From the NCBI GenBank assembly GCA_002293005.1, contig DBCJ01000024.1:1-5234 (forward strand): DNA of 5,234 nt, in the 5' to 3' direction. This DNA is from Ignavibacteria bacterium UBA961 (GTDB lineage Bacteria > Bacteroidota > Ignavibacteria > Kapaibacteriales > UBA961). Under the pieces are notes generated by a model. That model was not told where the DNA came from, ran no database searches, and saw only the letters and a list, made by a program, of their open reading frames with translations. Made by a program: the position numbers and the translations under genes. Positions 1-5,234 of the stretch are shown piece after piece; within the stretch, counting starts at the first letter, position 1, and every line of letters starts with the position of its first letter.

Positions 1-1215
1 CATAAGGGCTTGCACGGATTGCTGGGCTTCCAATAAGGCTTGTTTGGGACTTAAATGGCCATAAATTGCTTGAGAAATAGCCAATTCATAGGCAGCTTCT
101 ATGTCCAACCATTTGGGATGAACTGCTGAAAGTCTGGACCTTTTCAATTGCTCTATGAAGATTGGAAAACCCTGAATTTGCGCAAAAAATGGGTCTTTTT
201 GAGCCAAAGTATCAGCCGGTATGCCGGCAGTGATGCTCAATTTGCACAATCGTAGGGTTTGATTCCCTGCTGTGAGAAATTGTATCAGCTTGAGTGCAAG
301 CGCTCTTTTTTGGGATTTTGCGCTGATAGCCAGATAATCTCCTCCCGTGAATGATAAACCTGTTTCAGCTTTCATTCCAGGCACCAAAGCAAGTCCAAAT
401 CGCATATCAGGTTGCTCTTTTGGTATTTTTTCGAGTAGCCAAGGACCACTGATCCAAAAGCCGATTCTTCCCTGAATGAACATTTTGTCCAATTGCTTTG
501 CGGATTCAATGATGCCATTGGGTACCAAATCCACATATGCTTCCAATGCTTCGATGTTTCGGGAATCATCCAAAGTGGGTTTTCCACTCGAATTCAAAAT
601 ATCTCCGCCATTGCTCCACATGATGGGAAGCATGCGCTTATATACTTGATGAAGATCTTGACTGACAATCCCAATTCCATAGATTCCATCTCCACCCTTT
701 GCTTTGATTTTGGAAGACTGCTCCAATAATTCCTGCATTGTACGAGGATATGGGATATCTGCAATCCCCGCCTTTGCACGCAAATCTTCATTCACAAACA
801 TGATGCGTGTGCTAAGTACCCATGGAACGGCATACATCGAGCCATTCCATTTGGTAGGGTCAAGTGATACTACAGGAAATCTCTCGACTTGAATTTCAGA
901 TGAAGTTAGAGGCGAAAGAACCCCTGCCTCGGAGAATTGAGCAACCCAATCAGAACCAAGTTCAATCACATCAGGCTCTGTTCCTGAATTGAATGCTGAA
1001 ATCAATTTTGTCTTGCCATCAGACCAATTAAGTCCGATCAACTCAACTTGAATTCCCTCTTTCTTTGAAAATTCCTGCAATAAAGCTTCCAATTCCTTTT
1101 GATGTGCAGGTGAATTCAAGAAACAACCGAAGCGAAGTGTATCATCGTTTCGATGCTCAGAATCAGTGCATCCCCAAAAGAATATGATGCAAAATATCAC
1201 TAGAAAAATCTTCAT
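1..1215 (-). CDS. ABC transporter extracellular solute-binding lipoprotein (family 1, sugar type), 3' end missing
   Basis: This minus-strand frame stays open for 405 codons from ATG at 1215 to the window edge, with no stop, so the C-terminus lies outside. The N-terminus is a lipoprotein signal: a short hydrophobic stretch (residues 3-14) followed by FWGC with the acceptor Cys16, so the mature protein should be membrane-anchored outside the cytoplasm. The body matches family 1 solute-binding proteins: GTEPDVIELGSDW at residues 78-90, MYAVPW at 127-132 followed by FVNEDL at 140-145, FTGGDYLAIS at 289-298, LKLIQFLT at 308-315 and GIPA at 331-334. Such proteins capture sugars or oligosaccharides for an ABC importer; the ligand cannot be told here. 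Family members are usually a little over 400 residues, so probably only a short tail is lost. The start is one base after the peptidase stop (TGATATG), with no Shine-Dalgarno sequence, which suggests translational coupling. Any permease genes would lie beyond the left edge. Confidence 0.9.
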   Translation of the reverse strand, partial: MKIFLVIFCIIFFWGCTDSEHRNDDTLRFGCFLNSPAHQKELEALLQEFSKKEGIQVELIGLNWSDGKTKLISAFNSGTEPDVIELGSDWVAQFSEAGVLSPLTSSEIQVERFPVVSLDPTKWNGSMYAVPWVLSTRIMFVNEDLRAKAGIADIPYPRTMQELLEQSSKIKAKGGDGIYGIGIVSQDLHQVYKRMLPIMWSNGGDILNSSGKPTLDDSRNIEALEAYVDLVPNGIIESAKQLDKMFIQGRIGFWISGPWLLEKIPKEQPDMRFGLALVPGMKAETGLSFTGGDYLAISAKSQKRALALKLIQFLTAGNQTLRLCKLSITAGIPADTLAQKDPFFAQIQGFPIFIEQLKRSRLSAVHPKWLDIEAAYELAISQAIYGHLSPKQALLEAQQSVQALM

Positions 1216-1216
1216 A

Positions 1217-2749
1217 TCATGCCAATTGTATGCCATATACAGATGATACTTTTCCATAAGCATAGCGTACGAATTCTTCTTCAGACAATGGGTTGCCGGT
1301 CACCAATTTTATGATCTCACCCGGTGTTTCTGTTTTGCCATAAGAGTGAATATTTTTTCTCAGCCAATTCAAAATACCTGAGAATTCTCCATTGGCAATA
1401 TCGGAATGAACATTCGGCATCACTTCCTGAATCTTTTTCCATTCCATGGCTGCATAGAGTTTGCCAAGGGTATAACTTGGAAAATATCCGAAACCACCGA
1501 ATGACCAATGCACATCCTGCAAACAACCAAGTGCATCATTAGAAGGAACTACACCCAAATACTCTTTCATCTTTGCATTCCATGCTTCGGGAATGTCTTT
1601 TGTAGCAAGAGTACCATTGATCAAATCTCTTTCAATTTCAAATCGCAGAATGATGTGCATATTATAGGTGATTTCATCTGCTTCAACGCGAATGAGTGAT
1701 GGCATCACGGTATTGACTGCATGATACATGTCACGAGCACTCAGCCCTTTGGCTTGTTCAGGGAAATATTTTGCAAAATGCGGCAATGCAAATTCCCAGA
1801 ATTCTTCAGTTCTCGTGATGATTGTTTCCCAAAGTAATGACTGTGATTCATGCATTCCAATGGATGCACCTTCCGCAGCAAATGTTCGAGCATACTCAAT
1901 TGGAAAACCTTGCTCATAGAGTCCATGACCTGTCTCATGAATCACCCCATATAAGCAAGAAGACAAATCTTGTTCATTGATTCTAGTCGTCAAGCGAACA
2001 TCATGCTGAGTGAATGAAGTACAAAATGGATGCGCGGTGAGGTCCATTCTTCCATATGAAAAATCAAAACCCATTTTTTCTGCAATGAATTTTGAAAATG
2101 CCATTTGTGCATCACCGGGAAAATGTTGTCTCATCGGTGCATCATTCACGGTATGCTTTACGGGTTCGATGGCATGTACAATCGTGGAAGTCGCATCGCG
2201 TAATTTGTCGAAGACCGGATTCAAATGAGCAACAGTTGCACCCGGTTCAAAGATGTCCAATAATGCATCATATCGATTATCGGCATATCCTCGACATTCC
2301 GCCTCTTCCCTTTTCAAAGTCAATAATTCATCGAGTATCGGAGCAAAAATTGAGAAGTCTTTTTTTGATCTGGCTTCTTTCCAAATGTCTTGACCCAATG
2401 CCTGCGCCTTCGACACTTTTTTCACCAAATCCTCGGGTAATTTCACGGCCTTTTCATGCTCTTCCACAAATAAGCGCATGAGTGGATTTTGACTCGTGGC
2501 ATTGCCGTCTTTCAATTTGAGAACAAGATCTTTTGCATTCTCACCGGTGAGCATTTGATGCATGAGTGTGCTGAGGGTCGAAATTTGTTCAGCACGCATC
2601 ATCGATGCACCATGAGGCATATATGTTTCCTGATCCCAATTCAAAACAGCGGTTGCGGCACCGATGTCGCTGATTGTATTCATCAAGGAAATTGTTTGTT
2701 TTTCCAATACTTCAGTATTCATCATTGACTCCGAATGTAAAATCGACAT
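1217..2749 (-). CDS. M32 family metallocarboxypeptidase (carboxypeptidase Taq type)
   Basis: Zinc-dependent carboxypeptidase of peptidase family M32, cytoplasmic (no signal peptide), which removes C-terminal residues from peptides with broad specificity. Numbered from ATG at 2749 (510 aa), the family motifs are all present and in order: WDQET at 38-42, HPF at 240-242, DVRLT at 250-254, the zinc site HETGH at 271-275, HESQS at 300-304 with third ligand Glu301, IRVEAD at 353-358 and GCLQDVHW at 408-415. The 30-residue distance from His271 to Glu301 is what M32 enzymes show, so the protein should be active. The start is uncertain. ATG 2749 shares one base with the upstream stop (TAATG), typical of coupled genes. 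ATG 2722 (starting MNTEV) has GGAG six bases upstream and gives 501 aa, closer to the usual family length; ATG 2725 lies beside it. The gene sits between a flavoprotein and a solute-binding lipoprotein, and peptide recycling is the only role the sequence supports. Confidence 0.95.
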   Translation of the reverse strand: MSILHSESMMNTEVLEKQTISLMNTISDIGAATAVLNWDQETYMPHGASMMRAEQISTLSTLMHQMLTGENAKDLVLKLKDGNATSQNPLMRLFVEEHEKAVKLPEDLVKKVSKAQALGQDIWKEARSKKDFSIFAPILDELLTLKREEAECRGYADNRYDALLDIFEPGATVAHLNPVFDKLRDATSTIVHAIEPVKHTVNDAPMRQHFPGDAQMAFSKFIAEKMGFDFSYGRMDLTAHPFCTSFTQHDVRLTTRINEQDLSSCLYGVIHETGHGLYEQGFPIEYARTFAAEGASIGMHESQSLLWETIITRTEEFWEFALPHFAKYFPEQAKGLSARDMYHAVNTVMPSLIRVEADEITYNMHIILRFEIERDLINGTLATKDIPEAWNAKMKEYLGVVPSNDALGCLQDVHWSFGGFGYFPSYTLGKLYAAMEWKKIQEVMPNVHSDIANGEFSGILNWLRKNIHSYGKTETPGEIIKLVTGNPLSEEEFVRYAYGKVSSVYGIQLA

Positions 2750-3984
2750 TATGCCGATGTATAAGAGAGGAGATGGGACAACCAAGAATTACCAAGTTTT
2801 TCAAGCACTGAATTTTGTCGCAAACGACTCTTCAAATGTGCAAAATCCACTTTATCTAATTCTTGATCTTGATTGAAACATGAAAACACAGGCGTGATTT
2901 CTTTTCCTGTTTCGGGATCGACATGTTTTTGCAGACATTGCGCGCAGATTTCTTTCATCATGCACTGCATCGGCGAATTGATGGAACCGATTGCGATATG
3001 CTCTCCCAAAAATGGTTGCAATACGCCTTTTCTTGCTTCTCGCACTGCATTCATCATTCCATCACTACCGATGGCAATGATTCTCGAAACAGCATTCATT
3101 GGAATGACTTGTTCACCGGCTCTGCCTTCAGCATAAGCAAGCATTGCTTGAATGATATTCCCTCTGAAATGCACATCCTGAGGTCTTCTCGGCTCAATCT
3201 CCACACCCGTATCGGTACACCATACAATTTTGTCGGTGGAAGATTCAATTTCATCCATTTTAAAGACATCTTCGCCTTGCTTATAACCGGCGAAATACAT
3301 CACATTACAGCCTTGCTTCTTGAGTGCTTTTGAAATTGAAAATAACACTGCATTTCCAAGTCCACCACCCGCAAGCAAGACAGTTTCACCAAATGGAATT
3401 TCCGTTGGAGCACCGGTTGGACCCATCACGACGAGTCTTTGTCCGGGCTTCACATATTGCACAAGGCGTGAAGAAGCACCTATCTCCAATACTATCATGG
3501 AAAGAAGTCCTTTCTCCACATCTGTCCAAGCGCCGGTCATCGCCAATGCTTCCATGGACATTCGTTTCCCGTCAATGATGATGGGATCGGTGTCATAATT
3601 CTGCATGCGATAAAACTCACCGGGTCGAAAATTTCTCGCGGCCGCTGGTGCATGCACAATGATTTCTGTGATGGTTGATGTCAATTTCTCAACATGAACC
3701 ACGGTAGGTTTGAACTCCTCATCCAATCGCTCGAAAAACTCATCAAGTTCGGATTGATTTGCTTCATATCCTGCTTGCTCTGCTTTTTTGATGTCTTCTT
3801 GGAATAAGGATGCAATATGTGCATATCCATTTTTCGCACTTGCCATTGCTTTTACGACGCTACCTGCATAATACGGGTGGCCATCTCCAAAAAAGGAAAC
3901 GAGTTTCCCTTCTTGTTCATATGATGTAAAAAATGCTTGCGAAAAATCATACAATTCAGGTGTGATTTTCATCTTCTCACTCAT
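2749..3984 (-). CDS. PyrK/ferredoxin-NADP reductase-like flavoprotein with Fe-S cysteines, resembling the C-terminal part of a GltD-PyrK fusion oxidoreductase
   Basis: The 411-aa protein contains a ferredoxin-NADP reductase-type module. Residues 93-190 form a flavin-binding beta-barrel region with FRPGEFYRMQNY at 119-130. Residues 200-330 form a pyridine-nucleotide domain with the glycine-rich AGGGLGNA at 205-212 and IGSDGMM at 305-311. A cysteine motif C341-x5-C347-x2-C350-x18-C369 follows, recalling the [2Fe-2S] site of PyrK, the electron-transfer subunit of dihydroorotate dehydrogenase B. This suggests electron transfer between NAD(P)H, flavin and an Fe-S centre. Residues about 28-60 (FFGDGHPYYAGSVVKAMASA) do not belong to PyrK; they resemble the tail of a GltD-like amidotransferase/oxidoreductase domain, as found in long fused proteins. 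It may therefore be a split or shortened version of such a fusion, with the GltD part absent here. No pyrD gene is adjacent, so I do not call it pyrK. The start at 3984 overlaps the queA stop by 8 nt (ATGAGTGA); ATG at 3972 is an alternative. Confidence 0.8.
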   Translation of the reverse strand: MSEKMKITPELYDFSQAFFTSYEQEGKLVSFFGDGHPYYAGSVVKAMASAKNGYAHIASLFQEDIKKAEQAGYEANQSELDEFFERLDEEFKPTVVHVEKLTSTITEIIVHAPAAARNFRPGEFYRMQNYDTDPIIIDGKRMSMEALAMTGAWTDVEKGLLSMIVLEIGASSRLVQYVKPGQRLVVMGPTGAPTEIPFGETVLLAGGGLGNAVLFSISKALKKQGCNVMYFAGYKQGEDVFKMDEIESSTDKIVWCTDTGVEIEPRRPQDVHFRGNIIQAMLAYAEGRAGEQVIPMNAVSRIIAIGSDGMMNAVREARKGVLQPFLGEHIAIGSINSPMQCMMKEICAQCLQKHVDPETGKEITPVFSCFNQDQELDKVDFAHLKSRLRQNSVLEKLGNSWLSHLLSYTSA

Positions 3985-5026
3985 TGATGATCAACATTGC
4001 ATCACCATAAGCGAAGAGTCGATAATCACTCTTTATTGCTCTCTTATATGCCTTGAACAATAGTTCTTTTCCGGCAAATGCGGCAGACAATAAGATGGAA
4101 GGTGTTGCAGGTGGATGAAAATTCGTGATGAAACGATTCGCGATTTTGAACTCATAAGGAGGATAAATGAATTTATCGGTCCATCCCTTATTTGGCTTTA
4201 CGGCACCGGTTGTCAATACGCTGGCTTCCAATGCACGAGCAACGCTACAACCAACGGCATAGACATTTTTCTTGGACTTGAGCGATTTATTGATGGTATC
4301 AGCATTATCCTTCGTGATTTCAAAATATTCGGAATACATACGATGCTTGGTGAGATCTTCCACTTCGATATTCTCGAAAATTCCTTGTCCGATATTCAAA
4401 CTCACTGTTGCAATGCGAACACCTTTTGCTTCCAATTCTTTGAGCATCTTCTGTGTGAAATGCAAACCTGCTGTCGGAGGTGCAATTGAAGCGGTCTTAT
4501 TGGGATTTGCAAATACGCACTGATATGTCTCTTTATCATGCTCTGTCGGATCACGCTTGATATATGCAGGCAATGGCATTTCACCAATACGCTCTATAAC
4601 CTTGAATAGATCACCATCATAACTGAAACGAACAGTTCTTCCGCGATTTGTGGTATTGTCCACCACTTCGCAATAGAATTTATTATTGTCAAAATAGATC
4701 TTGTTACCAATGCGGACTTTTCTTGCCGGCTCAACAAGTACATCCCAAATGCGCTCTTGTGCTTTCAATTCGCGAAGCAACATCACTTCAATTTTTGCAT
4801 TGGTTTTTTCTTTCTTCCCAAATACGCGAGCAGGAAAAACTCTCGTCTCATTCACGACAATGCAATCACCCTTCTGGAAATAATCCATGATGTCTCTGAA
4901 TGTTTTGTCTTCCATCTCTCCGGTGGCTTTATTCAAAACCATCATTTTGGCAGAATCTCTCGGATCTGCAGGAAATTTTGCAATATTCGATTTTGGGGCG
5001 ATATACCTGAATTCTGATAATTTCAT
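3977..5026 (-). CDS. queA: S-adenosylmethionine:tRNA ribosyltransferase-isomerase (queuosine synthesis)
   Basis: QueA transfers and isomerises the ribosyl part of S-adenosylmethionine onto preQ1 at the wobble position of GUN-anticodon tRNAs, making epoxyqueuosine, the next-to-last step to queuosine; it is cytoplasmic. At 349 aa the protein is full length. Numbered from ATG at 5026, the family signatures are NETRVFPARVFG at 59-70, KIEVMLLREL at 79-88, GEMPLPAYIKR at 148-158, APPTAGLHFT at 182-191, VEDLTKHRM at 222-230, WTDKFIYPPY at 282-291, ITNFHPP at 300-306 and the C-terminal YGDAMLI at 340-346. The wording is close to Bacteroidota QueA. The frame can be extended to a TTG at 5053, but MKLSEF at 5026 is the standard family N-terminus, so I chose it. 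There is no Shine-Dalgarno sequence. It is the first gene of the cluster, and its TGA stop lies within the next gene's start region. Slight departures are GCSVA in place of the usual GTT-type segment before RALE (residues 259-263), and PPATPS near residue 305. Confidence 0.97.
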   Translation of the reverse strand: MKLSEFRYIAPKSNIAKFPADPRDSAKMMVLNKATGEMEDKTFRDIMDYFQKGDCIVVNETRVFPARVFGKKEKTNAKIEVMLLRELKAQERIWDVLVEPARKVRIGNKIYFDNNKFYCEVVDNTTNRGRTVRFSYDGDLFKVIERIGEMPLPAYIKRDPTEHDKETYQCVFANPNKTASIAPPTAGLHFTQKMLKELEAKGVRIATVSLNIGQGIFENIEVEDLTKHRMYSEYFEITKDNADTINKSLKSKKNVYAVGCSVARALEASVLTTGAVKPNKGWTDKFIYPPYEFKIANRFITNFHPPATPSILLSAAFAGKELLFKAYKRAIKSDYRLFAYGDAMLIINE

Positions 5027-5063
5027 GTGCGGTACAATTCTATAATGAGACAAGTGGAAAACA

Positions 5064-5072
5064 TGTGGATAA
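5064..5072 (-). promoter_or_regulatory. DnaA-box consensus sequence in the queA leader
   Basis: The minus strand reads TTATCCACA, the perfect DnaA-box consensus. Two bases further on is TTTTCCACT (5061-5053), which matches seven of nine positions, placing the two sites 11 bp apart, about one helical turn. They lie downstream of the predicted promoter and 27-46 bases before the queA ATG. DnaA can act as a transcription regulator at such sites, but nothing else here shows that this one is used, and a chance match is possible. Confidence 0.35.
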
Positions 5073-5073
5073 C

Positions 5074-5117
5074 TCTGTAATAGCTTGACAATTCTTTGAA
5101 TTGAAGAGTCTTACAGA
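5074..5117 (-). promoter_or_regulatory. Imperfect 44-nt inverted repeat (hairpin) in the queA leader
   Basis: The arms TCTGTAA (5074-5080) and TTACAGA (5111-5117) are exact complements. Inside them CTT (5084-5086) pairs with AAG (5104-5106), and CAATTC (5089-5094) pairs with GAATTG (5098-5103) around a three-base loop. That makes 16 pairs interrupted by a 3/4-base internal loop and a 2-base bulge. In the transcript it lies roughly 30-75 nt from the predicted 5' end and about 50 nt before the queA start. The pairs are A/U-rich and no T-run follows, so a terminator is unlikely. It could be a leader RNA structure or a protein-binding site. It does not look like a preQ1 riboswitch. Confidence 0.45.
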
Positions 5118-5125
5118 AAAGCTTC

Positions 5126-5146
5126 CTGATCATATTCATGAATCAG
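5126..5146. repeat. Short dyad at the predicted transcription start
   Basis: CTGAT (5126-5130) and ATCAG (5142-5146) form an inverted repeat, and ATTCATGAAT (5134-5143) is a perfect 10-base palindrome overlapping it. The element begins at about +1 of the predicted queA transcript. It could be an operator or a small 5'-end hairpin; the arms are short enough for chance. Confidence 0.25.
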
Positions 5147-5153
5147 AGCCGTA

Positions 5154-5183
5154 AATATACAGTTTCAAGAGGGGGGTTGTCAA
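5154..5183 (-). promoter_or_regulatory. Probable sigma70-type promoter of the queA operon
   Basis: On the minus strand a perfect -35 box TTGACA (5183-5178) is followed after 18 bases by TATATT (5159-5154), one mismatch from TATAAT. Directly upstream is an A-rich stretch (5184-5200, minus strand AAAAAGGAAAAAATATA) that looks like an UP element. Transcription would start near 5147, giving a leader of about 120 nt before queA. Read in the Bacteroidota manner, TATATTTA matches TAnnTTTG at seven of eight positions, with a TTG upstream, so either type of sigma factor could recognise it. The spacer contains a run of six C. No other promoter of this quality was seen for the four genes. Confidence 0.72.
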
Positions 5184-5224
5184 TATATTTTTTCCTTTTT
5201 GACTGCGGAAAACGGATAAAAACA

Positions 5225-5234
5225 ATGAAATTTG
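5225..5234 (+). CDS. Possible start of a divergent gene, cut by the window edge
   Basis: An ATG at 5225 after an A-rich stretch (ATAAAAACA) would begin a plus-strand gene reading M-K-F, divergent from the queA operon. The A-rich context without a Shine-Dalgarno sequence resembles gene starts in Bacteroidota. Only ten bases are visible, so neither the frame nor a product can be assessed. Confidence 0.2.

Noticed and set aside
372..892. Short open frames on both strands inside the first 1.2 kb
   Set aside because: All overlap the long continuous minus-strand frame of the solute-binding protein, which shows clear family motifs.
2092..2481. Plus-strand open frame of 129 codons
   Set aside because: It lies wholly antisense to the M32 peptidase, whose motifs are all intact, and its product has no recognisable domain.
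2750..2785. TTG start at 2785 for the M32 peptidase
   Set aside because: It would add 12 residues without family similarity and overlap the upstream gene by 37 nt; ATG codons at 2749, 2725 and 2722 are better.
2923..3333. Plus-strand open frame of 136 codons
   Set aside because: Antisense shadow of the flavoprotein gene; composition is Cys/His-rich noise with no family resemblance.
5027..5053. TTG start at 5053 for queA
   Set aside because: It adds nine residues before the standard MKLSEF N-terminus of the family; ATG at 5026 is preferred.
5085..5113. Plus-strand TTGACA at 5085 as a divergent promoter
   Set aside because: The best -10 candidate at a fitting distance is TCTTAC, a poor match, and the box is part of the leader hairpin on the other strand.
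5027..5150. preQ1 riboswitch ahead of queA
   Set aside because: I looked for a C-rich hairpin followed by an A-rich tail that pairs back into the loop, and for the larger class II pattern; neither is visible.
1..5234. tRNA or rRNA genes, CRISPR arrays, insertion sequences, intrinsic terminators
   Set aside because: No cloverleaf-like segments, spaced direct repeats, transposase frames or GC-rich stems followed by T-runs were seen.

Overview
The window reads as a piece of an ordinary bacterial chromosome carrying one compact, leftward (minus-strand) gene cluster. In transcription order it runs queA, then a PyrK/ferredoxin-reductase-like flavoprotein, then an M32 metallocarboxypeptidase, then a sugar-type ABC transporter solute-binding lipoprotein that runs off the left edge. 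The organism is most likely in the Bacteroidota/FCB group. The main clue is QueA, which has the start MKLSEF, the stretch VEDLTKHRM, a GWTDKFIYPPY segment and a C-terminal YGDAMLI that resemble Bacteroidota QueA as I remember it. Three of the four gene starts lack a Shine-Dalgarno sequence, which also fits that group. The assignment rests on memory, not a search.

Layout by position: 1-1215 solute-binding protein (3' end missing); 1217-2749 M32 carboxypeptidase; 2749-3984 flavoprotein; 3977-5026 queA; 5027-5234 intergenic leader and promoter. The genes abut or overlap: 8 nt between queA and the flavoprotein, a shared base (TAATG) between the flavoprotein and the peptidase, and 1 nt between the peptidase and the binding protein. 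No terminator is visible between them, so they are probably one polycistronic mRNA. A convincing sigma70-type promoter on the minus strand at 5154-5183 would drive all four. Its leader of about 120 nt holds a 44-nt imperfect hairpin and a perfect DnaA-box sequence. A divergent plus-strand gene may begin at 5225, but only ten bases of it are present.

The genes do not form an obvious pathway: tRNA queuosine modification, electron transfer, peptide breakdown and solute capture. I found no clear previously undescribed system. The most unusual point is the 411-aa flavoprotein. It looks like the C-terminal part of a larger GltD-plus-PyrK fusion oxidoreductase, and its reading frame starts inside the 3' end of queA. 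The leader of the operon is the other place worth a closer look.
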